From Myxococcales bacterium (GTDB taxonomy: Bacteria > Myxococcota_A > Polyangia > Polyangiales > Polyangiaceae): DNA of 64,000 bases. Shown piece by piece: positions 37,192-45,933 of the stretch. How positions within the stretch are numbered: the first letter of the stretch is position 1; each line of letters opens with the position of its first letter. The stretch covers positions 124,001 through 188,000 of the forward strand of contig JADJKB010000024.1 of assembly GCA_016706225.1 (NCBI GenBank). Direction: 5' to 3'. The notes under the pieces were generated by a model that was given only the letters and a program-made list of their open reading frames with translations, had not been told where the DNA came from and did no database searches. Made by a program: the position numbers and the translations under genes.

Positions 37192-37217
37192 TACGACATG
37201 ATTTCCGTCATGTCGTA
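37192..37217. promoter_or_regulatory. Perfect 10-bp dyad before the tetra-heme-motif lipoprotein gene
   Basis: tacgacatga and tcatgtcgta are perfect inverted arms around a 6-base spacer, ending 20 bases before ATG 37238. It is AT-richer than its surroundings and shaped like a repressor or activator operator; it could equally be an mRNA hairpin in the leader. Confidence 0.55.
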
Positions 37218-37237
37218 GTGCTAAAATCCAGACTGAA

Positions 37238-40200
37238 ATGTTCGCCCCGCGTTTTGTACTGTGTGTGAGTCTGGCTGCCGCTGCGTTGGGCGGCACCGCG
37301 AGCTGTGGGAAGCAAGACCGGCCGGCGTCGAACACCTTCTTCGAGCGCAAGATAGGACCGATCTTGCAGACCTCGTGTGCAACGAGCCCGTCGAAGTCGA
37401 GCTGTCACGTTGCGGCGGACGACCGCGGTAACGCACTCGGCAATCTCGACGTCAGCAGCTACGACACGGTCAACCTGCGCCGTGATCTCTTGGTCGATTA
37501 CGGCCCCTACGGCATCCCCGGGTTGCTGTTGAAGGTGTCGCCGCCGTTCTCGGTGCGACTCACTTCCTGGGACAACGAAGCGTTGATCTTGAAGACGGAC
37601 ATCGCCCACGCAGGCGGTTCGCTGCTCGATGTCACGAGCTCTTCGTACGCACAGCTCGAGCGCTGGATCGACAACGGTGCCACGGAGAACAACGCGAAGG
37701 CCACACCCAAGGAGTACGTGAAGACTGCGTGCGGTGAGAGCCTCGGAATCGACCCGCTGTTCGACGCGACCAAGGATCCTCCGGACAAAGACTTTCCTCA
37801 GTTTTCCTCGGAGGTAAACACGCTGCTGGGAGAGACCTGCGCGGCGGGAAACTGCCACGGCAACCCGGCAAACTCGCTCTACCTGACCTGCGGAACGAGT
37901 AAAGAGCAAGTGCGTTGGAACTACTTTGCGGCGAGCAACTACGTCTCCGTGGAGGCGGCACAGAGCGAGATCCTGCGGCGTGTGTTGTCCACATCGCAGG
38001 GCGGCACCTATCATGAAGGGGGCGCGATCTTTCAGCATCCTACCGACAACGGCTACAAAGCGATCCTGAACTGGGCGACCGCCAAGGGAGGGCCGAGCAA
38101 CGTCCCGACGGAGCCCGGCTTCCTGTTTTTTGCGAAGCGTGTGCAGCCCATGCTCGTCCGCCGCGGCTGCATGATGCTCGGCTGCCACTCGGCGTCCATG
38201 TTCCACGACTATCGGCTGCGCGGAGGAAGCGGCGGGCACTTCGGCTTGCCGGCGACACGGCGCAACTACCAGCTGAGTCTGGAGCAGGTCGCGCTCGACT
38301 CACCCAACCCCAACGTGGGCCGGATCCTGCGCAAGAACCTGGCGCCTTCCTCCGGCGGCATCTTGCACCGCGGTGGTCCACTCTTGGCGGGCGCGGGAGA
38401 TCCCACGCAGTGTGACTTGAAGGCAGCCGAGACGGGGCCGATCGACGATCAGACCGCGTACTGTGTCATCGTGGCCTGGATCGAGAAAGAGCGCTCGATT
38501 CGCATGGCGGGCGCGATGCCGCTCTCCGGCATCGTGTACGTGAAGCGGCCGCCGGCGCCGAAGCCGGACACGCCCCAAGACTGGGAGAAGTTCGCGCCGG
38601 GTGCGGATCTCATGCAGGCCACGGCGTCCATGGACGCTGCGGGTGTCGTGACCGCTGGCTCGGGCAACAGCATCCTCGGCGGTTGTGGTATTAGCCCGGC
38701 CAACGCGGACGTGCGCCGCCCGGCAGTCAGCTGGGATGGCAAGAAGATCGCGTTCTCCGCCCGCAGCTCGGCGACCGAGCCGTTCCGGGTCTACGTCATC
38801 GATGGCGCGAGCTGTGCGCCCGAGCCGACCATCAACGCCGCCGCCGTGGACGACGACGGCAAACCCGTCCCGGACAACGGGGAGCTCGTACACAACTTCG
38901 ACCCGGCGTTTGCGCCGGATGGTCGCCTGGTCTTCACCTCGACCCGGGGCAACACGAAGAACGTCGGAGTCTTCGGCTACCAGGGGCCGACCCGCACGCC
39001 GGCCGATCCCTCACGCTTGAATGCCAATCTCTATGTCGTGGAGAGCGGGAAGGTGCGGCAGCTGACCTTCCTCTTGAATCAAGAGATCTTGCCCAACTTC
39101 ATGGGGGACGGTCGATTGATCTTCACGACCGAGAAGCGCGCTCCTGGTTTCTATCAGCTCGCGGGGCGGCGACAGAATCTCGATGGCGGCGACTATCACC
39201 CGCTGTTCGGCCAGCGCAGCACCATCGACTACAATCAGTTCACCGACGTCGTCGAGCTCGCCGACAAAAACCTGGCGGCGATCTTCAGCGCCAAGGGGGC
39301 TGTGCACGGCGGTGGCACGCTGGCGGTGATCAACCGCAGCATCGGCATCGACCAGCCCAGCAAGAACCCCGACGACTATCTCCAGGACGCCTCCGCCATG
39401 GACTGGCAGAACCCGGCCTTCTTCCAGCGCTCAATCAAGATCGTGGATCCGGCGGCGACGGGCAAAGGTGCGACGAAGGGCGCCTATCGCAGCCCGGCCC
39501 CGCTGCCGAACGGAAGCATGCTCGTGAGCTACGCGCCGAACGTCGTCGACGTCACGGCATTCGACGGCAAATACGAGATTGTCATGGTGGAGCCCGTCAC
39601 CGGTCAGCGGACCCCGCTGCTCGCAGATGGCGCCGCCGACCTGATCTGGCCGGTTGCCGTGTATGCGCGGGACGACCGCGGTGTGTTCAAGTCCCGCATC
39701 GACGAGGCGAACGGTGCGACCACGGTGTATTCGGACGCCGAACACAAGGATCGTTCACAGATCACCTTCGTCGACCTGCCGCTCCTCGCGTCGCTGTTCT
39801 TCCAGAATACGCGGTCGGGGCGCCAGATTGCCGACAACGAACCGCTCGAGGTCTGGGAGAACCTGCCCCCCGAGCCGGGGGTGACCAGCTACGCGCAGGG
39901 CGGCGCGTTCGTGACGAGTGACCAGTTCGGCGACCTGTACATTCGTCGGCGCAAGCTGGGTGCGGCCGACCTGGAGCAAGACGGCTCACTCAAGGTGCAG
40001 ATCCCCGGTGGTATGCCTGTCACCTTGGCGACCTTCGCGAAGCTGGCCGGTGAAGGCGAAGCGAAGAAACACTTCCAGCGGGAAGAGATGCAGTTCTACC
40101 CGGGTGAGTGGGTGCGCCAGTCGTTCAGGCGGGATCTCTTCAACGGCATGTGTGCCGGCTGTCACGGCTCGGTGACGGGTTACGAAAATCGGATCGCGGT

Positions 40201-40306
40201 CAATCCGGACATCCTCACTCAGGCATCGCAGGTCGACGCACGCAGCAAGGCTGCGAAGGACCTGACCAGCGGTGGCGGCGACATCAAGGGCCCGCCGTTC
40301 GACTGA
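37238..40306 (+). CDS. Large lipoprotein with four heme-type motifs, some atypical
   Basis: 1022 residues with lipobox GTASC (Cys23). It contains C47-X8-C56-H57, C201-X4-C206-H207 (CAAGNCH), C311-X4-C316-H317 (CMMLGCH) and a standard C972-X2-C975-H976 (CAGCH). Between them lie TolB-like propeller blades (VSWDGKKIAFSAR, FAPDGRLVFTSTR). The layout recalls the neighbouring di-heme lipoprotein, with extra N-terminal cytochrome-like modules. Whether CX8CH and CX4CH bind heme is uncertain; CX4CH is known as a rare heme motif. Probably a periplasm- or surface-facing electron-transfer protein. Confidence 0.75.
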   Translation: MFAPRFVLCVSLAAAALGGTASCGKQDRPASNTFFERKIGPILQTSCATSPSKSSCHVAADDRGNALGNLDVSSYDTVNLRRDLLVDYGPYGIPGLLLKVSPPFSVRLTSWDNEALILKTDIAHAGGSLLDVTSSSYAQLERWIDNGATENNAKATPKEYVKTACGESLGIDPLFDATKDPPDKDFPQFSSEVNTLLGETCAAGNCHGNPANSLYLTCGTSKEQVRWNYFAASNYVSVEAAQSEILRRVLSTSQGGTYHEGGAIFQHPTDNGYKAILNWATAKGGPSNVPTEPGFLFFAKRVQPMLVRRGCMMLGCHSASMFHDYRLRGGSGGHFGLPATRRNYQLSLEQVALDSPNPNVGRILRKNLAPSSGGILHRGGPLLAGAGDPTQCDLKAAETGPIDDQTAYCVIVAWIEKERSIRMAGAMPLSGIVYVKRPPAPKPDTPQDWEKFAPGADLMQATASMDAAGVVTAGSGNSILGGCGISPANADVRRPAVSWDGKKIAFSARSSATEPFRVYVIDGASCAPEPTINAAAVDDDGKPVPDNGELVHNFDPAFAPDGRLVFTSTRGNTKNVGVFGYQGPTRTPADPSRLNANLYVVESGKVRQLTFLLNQEILPNFMGDGRLIFTTEKRAPGFYQLAGRRQNLDGGDYHPLFGQRSTIDYNQFTDVVELADKNLAAIFSAKGAVHGGGTLAVINRSIGIDQPSKNPDDYLQDASAMDWQNPAFFQRSIKIVDPAATGKGATKGAYRSPAPLPNGSMLVSYAPNVVDVTAFDGKYEIVMVEPVTGQRTPLLADGAADLIWPVAVYARDDRGVFKSRIDEANGATTVYSDAEHKDRSQITFVDLPLLASLFFQNTRSGRQIADNEPLEVWENLPPEPGVTSYAQGGAFVTSDQFGDLYIRRRKLGAADLEQDGSLKVQIPGGMPVTLATFAKLAGEGEAKKHFQREEMQFYPGEWVRQSFRRDLFNGMCAGCHGSVTGYENRIAVNPDILTQASQVDARSKAAKDLTSGGGDIKGPPFD

Positions 40307-40626
40307 CCGAGTCCAAAGAACTCGAGAAAGAGTATCGGCGCCGCGCTGAGGGCGTCGGGCGAAAACACGACTCTCGCCGTGTTCGACTGCCCGACGAGCG
40401 GGTTGGGCGGGGATGGGTGCGTTACTCTCAGCCCCAGCGGGCGCCGATGGAGAGAACGTAACGCGTGATCTCGCGGGCGCCACCCCCCGCCCGGGGACGT
40501 GGCTGCGTCGAGAAGGCTGCGGCCCTCAGGCGCGCCAAAAACCCCGGGATTTCAGCAAAAGTATCCCAAGGCCGGCGAGCCAAGCAGAGTGGTCGCCGGC
40601 CCTGCTGCAGAGTTTTGCTGTTTGGG
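40307..40626. other. Intergenic region between convergent genes
   Basis: 320 bases without a convincing gene between the heme-motif lipoprotein and thiolase stops. It holds one strong hairpin (next entry) and otherwise ordinary GC-rich sequence. Confidence 0.5.
40353..40396. terminator. Nested hairpin, probable bidirectional terminator
   Basis: Outer arms cgtcgggc (40353-40360) and gcccgacg (40389-40396) are perfect, with an inner aacacg/cgtgtt stem. It lies 46 bases after the plus-strand stop, between convergent genes. No T-run is present. Confidence 0.5.
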
Positions 40627-41859
40627 TCAGACCCGCTCGATGATGGTGGCGATGCCCATGCCACCGCCGATGCAGAGTGTGATGAGCGCCGTGGCCTTGC
40701 CGGAGCGCTCGAGCTCGTCGAGGGCGGTACCGAGCAGCGCGGCGCCCGTGGCGCCGAGAGGGTGACCGAGTGCAATGGCACCGCCGTTGACGTTCACTCG
40801 CGCCGGATCGATCTCGAGGCGGCGAATGGTGTTGAGCGGGACCACCGCGAAGGCCTCGTTGATCTCCCACAGATCGATGTCCTTGGCGTTCATGCCGGCC
40901 TTCTTCAACGCCGCCTCCGAGGCAGGTGTCGGCGCGGTCAACATGATGACGGGCTCTGCACCGTAGGTGGCGACTGACCGGATCTTGGCTCTCGGCTTGA
41001 GCCCACTTTTCTTCACGTAGCCTTCCGAGGCGAGGAGCACGAGCGCAGCGCCGTCGACGATGCCGCTGGAGTTTCCGGCGTGATGCAGGTGCTTGATCTC
41101 CTTGACGGCGGGGTAACGCGACAGCGCCAGCTGGTCGAGGGTCTCACCGTTCGGGCCGAAAGGGGCCGCACCCATCATCACGAACGACGGCTCGAGTCCC
41201 GCCAGACTCTCGATCGTGGCGCCGGGCCGCGGGTGTTCGTCACGTTCGAGGACGATCTTGCCGTCGTCGTCGACCACCGAAAACAGGCTCTTTGCAAAGC
41301 GTTTTTCTGCAATCGCCCGGGCTGCGTTTGCCTGGCTCTGCACCGCAAAGCGATCGAGGTCCTCGCGGGTGACGCCGTCCAGCGTGGCAATCAGGTCGGC
41401 ACTGATGCCCTGTGGCACCTGAAACAGACGCTTGCGGAGCTTCAGATTGAGGCCGTCGATCATGGCCTCGTCGGAGCCCATGGGTACGCGCGACATGCTC
41501 TCGACGCCACCGCCGACGACCAGATCTTGCTGTCCGGCCATCACGCCCATGGCCGCAAAGTTCACGGCCTGGAGACCGGAGCCGCAGAAGCGATTCAGGG
41601 TGACGCCGGTCACTGTCTCGGGCCAGTCGGCGGCCAAGATCGAGTTACGGGCGATGCACGCCCCCTGCTCCTTCACCTGCGACACACAGCCGATCACGAC
41701 GTCCTCGACGTCTTCGGCGCGCAGCCCGACGCGCTTCGGCAGTTGGTTCAACGTCTGAGCGACGAGCTCCTGGGGGTGAATGCTACTGAGCGCGCCTTTG
41801 CCGGCTTTGCCGCGGCCGCGGGGGGTTCGGACTGCGTCGATGATGTAGGCAACGGACAT
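40627..41859 (-). CDS. Thiolase (acetyl-CoA C-acyltransferase)
   Basis: 410 residues. NRFCGSGLQAVNFA holds the nucleophilic Cys; NGGAIALGHPLGATGA and CIGGGMG carry the catalytic His and second Cys. The enzyme condenses or cleaves 3-ketoacyl-CoA; biosynthetic versus degradative role is not decided by sequence. ATG 41859 follows ggaggagat. It is divergent from the SGNH gene. Confidence 0.93.
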   Translation of the reverse strand: MSVAYIIDAVRTPRGRGKAGKGALSSIHPQELVAQTLNQLPKRVGLRAEDVEDVVIGCVSQVKEQGACIARNSILAADWPETVTGVTLNRFCGSGLQAVNFAAMGVMAGQQDLVVGGGVESMSRVPMGSDEAMIDGLNLKLRKRLFQVPQGISADLIATLDGVTREDLDRFAVQSQANAARAIAEKRFAKSLFSVVDDDGKIVLERDEHPRPGATIESLAGLEPSFVMMGAAPFGPNGETLDQLALSRYPAVKEIKHLHHAGNSSGIVDGAALVLLASEGYVKKSGLKPRAKIRSVATYGAEPVIMLTAPTPASEAALKKAGMNAKDIDLWEINEAFAVVPLNTIRRLEIDPARVNVNGGAIALGHPLGATGAALLGTALDELERSGKATALITLCIGGGMGIATIIERV

Positions 41860-41958
41860 GCAGATCTCCTCCGGAATGGGCGGGAACCGTAACACAGGCG
41901 GGCCGACGTGCCCGTCGCCTCCGAGGCCGCAAATTGGGCGGAAGGGTCGAGCGAAGCT

Positions 41959-42666
41959 ATGCTTTTCCATGTAGTGCACATATTTGCTGCCACCCTCCTG
42001 GCCATCGTCGTGCTGGTACTGGGTGCGCCGCGGCAGTCGGACGCGCCCCCGGGTCGCCGCTACGTGGTCGCCGCGATCGGGGACTCCCTGACCGACACCC
42101 GCGCCGGGGGTGGCAAGTACATGAAGGCGCTTGCGGAGCGCTGCCCCGAGAGTCGCTTCGACGCCTACGGTGTCGGCGGGCAGCGTACCGATCACATGCG
42201 CTGGCGCTTCACCGAGGATTTGTTCGGCGAGAGCACGCCATGGATCAAGCGCCCGCACTACACCCACGTCATCATTCTGGGTGGTGTGAACGATCTCGCT
42301 GCGGCCTCATTGAGCGAGGCGCGCATCGGACGCATCCGCGGCAATCTGTCGTACATGTACCGAACCGGCCGCAAACGCGGGCTATCGGTGGTCGCGCTGA
42401 CGATTGCGCCTTGGGGGCGCCTGCGCGGAGTCGACGACAAACGCGTGCAGGCGACCGAGGCGCTGAACACGTGGATCCGGGAGCAAGGGACGACGGGTGA
42501 GGTAGACCAGGTCGTTGACATCCACCCCAGTCTGAGCTGCGGTGATTCGCAGTTGTTGTGTCCCAAGTATCGGCGTTTTGCCAACGACCACATTCACTGG
42601 GGAACGCAGGGCCATGAGGTCGTGGCCCAGGCCCTCGCGAAACACGTGTTCTCCGACTGCCGCTGA
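41959..42666 (+). CDS. Secreted SGNH/GDSL-type hydrolase
   Basis: 235 residues from ATG 41959 with a signal or anchor segment (HIFAATLLAIVVLVLGA). Blocks of the SGNH fold are present: IGDSLTD (Ser), GGVND (Asn), and DHIHWG (catalytic Asp/His). Probably an exported esterase or lipase acting on lipids or polysaccharide esters. It ends 2 bases before the convergent acetyltransferase gene. Confidence 0.82.
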   Translation: MLFHVVHIFAATLLAIVVLVLGAPRQSDAPPGRRYVVAAIGDSLTDTRAGGGKYMKALAERCPESRFDAYGVGGQRTDHMRWRFTEDLFGESTPWIKRPHYTHVIILGGVNDLAAASLSEARIGRIRGNLSYMYRTGRKRGLSVVALTIAPWGRLRGVDDKRVQATEALNTWIREQGTTGEVDQVVDIHPSLSCGDSQLLCPKYRRFANDHIHWGTQGHEVVAQALAKHVFSDCR

Positions 42667-42668
42667 AG

Positions 42669-43157
42669 TCAGGAGCTGCCCACGCGCTGCAGGGCAGCGC
42701 CGGTCAGGCGAAAGGTGGTCCACTCGGCCATGGGTACGGCGCCGAGTGATCGATAGAAGTCAATCGCGGGTTGGTTCCAGTCGAGTACCGCCCACTCCAT
42801 GCGGGGGCAGCCGCGCTGCACTGCGATGCGTGCGACAGCCGTGAGCAGCGCTTTGCCAATCCCTTCGCCCCGCCGGGATTCGGGGACGAACAGGTCCTCC
42901 AAGTAGATGCCGCTCTGCCCGCGCCAGGTCGAGTAGTTGCTGAAGAACAGCGCGAACCCGCAGGCTTTCCCGTTCAGCTCCGCGAGCAGACATTCGAAGG
43001 GCGGATTTGCCCGGGCCAGCTGCTCCTCGAGGGTGGCGGCTGTGGTCTCGACTGCCGCAGGCTCGCGCTCGTATTCGGCCAATTCGCGGATGAAACCCAG
43101 CACCGTGGCGGCGTCCTCGGGCCGGGCCGCTCGGATCTCGAGCGTGCTCGTGGTCAC
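42669..43157 (-). CDS. GNAT acetyltransferase, spermidine/thialysine type
   Basis: 162 residues. IRAARPEDAATVLGFIRELAEYE is the N-terminal GNAT helix, and YLEDLFVPESRRGEGIGKALL is the acetyl-CoA P-loop (RRGEGIG); WAVLDWNQPAIDFYRSLGA follows. The pattern is that of SSAT/thialysine N-acetyltransferases. GTG start overlaps the end of the GltJ-like gene as GTGA, so it is translated after it. Confidence 0.85.
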   Translation of the reverse strand: MTTSTLEIRAARPEDAATVLGFIRELAEYEREPAAVETTAATLEEQLARANPPFECLLAELNGKACGFALFFSNYSTWRGQSGIYLEDLFVPESRRGEGIGKALLTAVARIAVQRGCPRMEWAVLDWNQPAIDFYRSLGAVPMAEWTTFRLTGAALQRVGSS

Positions 43158-45031
43158 TGGATGACGACGGTCTTGCTGACCGTTACATGGTCACCGGAGA
43201 AGGCAGGGACCTTGGCGCTGCGCATTGCCGATGCGATGCAGCCTCCCGTCTTCGTACCAGCGTACGGAGGCCCGCTGATGTTTGCGGTGGTGACGCGGCC
43301 GGATGGTGCGAACGTCACGACGACGGTTGCCGTGCCGGACGGATCCCCTTCTTTGCGGCAGCCAGACGCCGCGCCCGCCGCAGACGTGAGCGACGCCCGA
43401 GCGGCGTTGGCATCGAAGGGAGCCGCCATGGAGACGTCTCCACCCGTCGGTGCGGGCTTCTCCTCCTTGCCGGTTGGCTTCTCCTCTTTGCCGGTTGGCT
43501 TCTCCTCTTTGCCGGTTGGCTTCTCTTCTTTGCCGGTGGGAGGTTCTTCCTTGCCGGTTGGCTTTTCTTCCTTGGCGACGGGTTTCTCTTCCTTCGCAAC
43601 GGGCTCTTCGGTCGTTGGTGCCGTAGCGTCTTCGGCCGGCCCTGCTGCGTCGGGTGTCGTCGGTGTCGGCTCCGCGGTGAGCGATGGCGTTGGCGGCGCG
43701 GTCATGGCGGGCGACTCGGGGGTCGGCGTGGGAGTGGGCTCGGGGGGCCGCTCGGGGCTCCGCAGGAAGAACCAATACACCGCCACGGCGGCTAGGCCGG
43801 CGATGCCGATCCAAACGAGCGGGCTCCCGCTCTTCTCTTCTTCGGCAGCCGGTGGGGTTGCCCTCGGTTTTGCGTTGCGATCGCTCGGGGCAGGTGGGCG
43901 CTTGGTCTTGGTCTTCGTGCCGGGAGGTCGCTTCGACTTCGCGCCCCCCCGTTGGCTCGATGCTGGCTCGTCGTCGTCGCGCTTTCGCTTCGCTGATCTC
44001 GCGCTGGATGGCGGGGAAGGGTCGATATTCGTCAGGTCGATGGTCGGCAATGCAGCGGCAATACCGCCGCCGCCGATCGCGAAAATATCCTCGGAAGCCT
44101 TCTCGTCTTGGTCCCGCTGCGCATCCTCCGGTGGCACGATCGAGCCTGTCATCAGGCTGCGAAGATCGGGCGTTCCGCTCGAAGGGGCCGCCTCTTCGCC
44201 CTCCGGCAGATCGGGATCCTCGGTGGCTGGTTTCTTCGGGGGCTCACTCAGCCACGCGGGACGGACTTTCGGTGGCGCGGACGGCAACTTCCGCGCGGGC
44301 TTGGCCGGGGCTTTCGAGCTGCTGTCGGGTCGGGATGATGGGCCTTCATCTTTGTCGGCGGCTGGCGCACTCGGCTTGGGTGTGGTGAGTGGAACGGTCG
44401 GCGTGCCTTCGATCACCTTCGGCGGCTCGGCGGTGGGTGCTTCGCTGGCCTTCTCGTCAGCGGGCGTCGCTTTTGCCGCATCTGGCTCGGCCGCAGCCTC
44501 GTGCTCACCGTGCTCCGACATCGTGCCCTGCCCGACGCTGCGGAAGGGGCCGATCTCGTCGTCGCCGATCACCTCGTTGGCACCGGGGACCACCGCGACG
44601 CCCGTGCCCAAGAATCCGCCCGCACCCAGCCCAGAAGCGCCGAGCAGCTCGACGAGCTCTGGAACCTCGGCGATGCTTCGCCACTCGTCCAAGCTGGTAT
44701 TCCACACCAGCGTCTCCGTGTTGATCTCGCCACCCTCGAATGCCTTCTTCAATTGTCCGACGGTGAGCTCGCGGTCGTCGTCATCGGCGAAGCTGACGAC
44801 CCACAACCCTTCGACGGGTGGCAACACGCTCGGCTCGGTCAGCGGGACGGTGGGCGTCAGGTCGAGCGCTGCGCTCGTCTTCGAGTCGACACGGGTGCCA
44901 TCGACGGAGATGTCGGCGCGGCACTTTTTGCAGCGTACCGTTACGACCTTCCCCTTCACCTTCCGCTCGTACAAATCCTTCGGGAGGGTGAAGCGGGCGC
45001 TGCATTTGCTGCAGTGGACCTCGAAAGCCAT
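43154..45031 (-). CDS. GltJ/AgmX-like zinc-ribbon, GYF and TonB-like protein
   Basis: 625 residues. An N-terminal zinc ribbon (Cys7, Cys10, Cys34, Cys37), a GYF-type domain (about 75-130, WNTSLDEWRSI), an acidic/Pro linker, one membrane segment (WIGIAGLAAVAVYWFF), a KEEKPTG repeat, and a C-terminal AgmX/TonB-like domain with two Cys (GCRKEGD, GGCIAS). M. xanthus GltJ (AgmX), part of the gliding motor that contacts MglA through its ZnR/GYF end, has this same order. The motility role is inferred. It is coupled by GTGA to the acetyltransferase. Confidence 0.78.
   Translation of the reverse strand: MAFEVHCSKCSARFTLPKDLYERKVKGKVVTVRCKKCRADISVDGTRVDSKTSAALDLTPTVPLTEPSVLPPVEGLWVVSFADDDDRELTVGQLKKAFEGGEINTETLVWNTSLDEWRSIAEVPELVELLGASGLGAGGFLGTGVAVVPGANEVIGDDEIGPFRSVGQGTMSEHGEHEAAAEPDAAKATPADEKASEAPTAEPPKVIEGTPTVPLTTPKPSAPAADKDEGPSSRPDSSSKAPAKPARKLPSAPPKVRPAWLSEPPKKPATEDPDLPEGEEAAPSSGTPDLRSLMTGSIVPPEDAQRDQDEKASEDIFAIGGGGIAAALPTIDLTNIDPSPPSSARSAKRKRDDDEPASSQRGGAKSKRPPGTKTKTKRPPAPSDRNAKPRATPPAAEEEKSGSPLVWIGIAGLAAVAVYWFFLRSPERPPEPTPTPTPESPAMTAPPTPSLTAEPTPTTPDAAGPAEDATAPTTEEPVAKEEKPVAKEEKPTGKEEPPTGKEEKPTGKEEKPTGKEEKPTGKEEKPAPTGGDVSMAAPFDANAARASLTSAAGAASGCRKEGDPSGTATVVVTFAPSGRVTTANISGPPYAGTKTGGCIASAMRSAKVPAFSGDHVTVSKTVVIQ
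43456..43610 (-). repeat. 21-bp tandem repeat coding KEEKPTG units
   Basis: About seven near-identical 21-base units (KEEKPTG/KEEKPVA/KEEPPTG on the minus strand) form a charged periplasmic linker after the membrane segment. It resembles the Lys-Pro/Glu-Pro spacers of TonB. Confidence 0.85.
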
Positions 45032-45085
45032 GGAGGCGAAGCGTATACCCAGGAGGCCTTGGGGGAAAAAGTCGCAGGCTACTGC

Positions 45086-45865
45086 TCAGCCGAGCAGCCT
45101 TCGCGCCACGATCGCCGAGAGGTGCCGTCCGCTCCGGGCGCCATCGCGTCGAAAGGAGAAGAACCTGGCCGCATCGAGCACGGTGCAGCCTGCCACGTCG
45201 TCCACAGACCCCGGCGAAACCCCGGCGCTCAACAGTTTGGCCCGAACCAAGGCGCGCAGATCCACGTGGGGTTTCGCCCCAAATTCAGAATGCACGACCC
45301 CCGGGTCGGGCGAAACGCCGGCCAGTTCCGCGGCGACTTCTACGGACACTTCGAAGCTGGCCACGGAAATGTGAGGCCCGATCGCGGCAACGAGATCGGC
45401 TTGCCCTGATGCCCCCGCCTTCAGCCAATCCACCCCAGATTCCACGGCCCCGGCCACCACACCGCGCCAGCCAGCGTGGACCGCCGCCACGCGGCCCGAG
45501 CGTCGATCGGCCATCAATACCGGAACGCAGTCCGCGGAGCGCACGCCGCAAGCCACGCTGGGGTCGCTCGAGCCGAGCGCGTCCCCCTCCGTATCGAGCA
45601 TGCCTCGGCAGTCCGAATGCCCATCGACCTCGCGCAGTACTCTGCCGTGAACCTGTGACAGGTAGAAGAGCTTCTCTGGCTCCACGGACAGGATCCGCGC
45701 GGCGCGCACCAGGTTCTCGCGAACATTGTCCGGACTGTCGCCCGCGCTGACGGAAAAACTGAGCGAAGCGTACGGCGGCGGCGAGACTCCACCATTTCTC
45801 GTGAAGAAAGCGTGGGTAAACCCGGCATTGCTCAGCAGCGAGCTCGTAAGGAATTCGGCTTCCAT
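45086..45865 (-). CDS. pgeF: Peptidoglycan editing factor PgeF (YfiH/laccase-domain)
   Basis: 259 residues from ATG 45865 (TTG 45892 possible). QVHG, RSADCVPVL, VHAGWRG and FFSFRRDG are the conserved metal-site motifs. PgeF removes L-Ser-type wrong residues from peptidoglycan precursors; older annotations call it polyphenol oxidase. It is divergent from the kinase gene. Confidence 0.9.
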   Translation of the reverse strand: MEAEFLTSSLLSNAGFTHAFFTRNGGVSPPPYASLSFSVSAGDSPDNVRENLVRAARILSVEPEKLFYLSQVHGRVLREVDGHSDCRGMLDTEGDALGSSDPSVACGVRSADCVPVLMADRRSGRVAAVHAGWRGVVAGAVESGVDWLKAGASGQADLVAAIGPHISVASFEVSVEVAAELAGVSPDPGVVHSEFGAKPHVDLRALVRAKLLSAGVSPGSVDDVAGCTVLDAARFFSFRRDGARSGRHLSAIVARRLLG

Positions 45866-45933
45866 CAGTGAAACGCCCTGGCGCAGCGGCAAGCCTCGTA
45901 GCGCGCGGTTAGTTTTGCTAGAAGCGACGCTGG

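Noticed and set aside
33796..40306. Hydrazine synthase and anammox metabolism
   Set aside because: Only the propeller and heme layout recall HzsA; no other hzs or anammox gene is present and the organism type does not fit.
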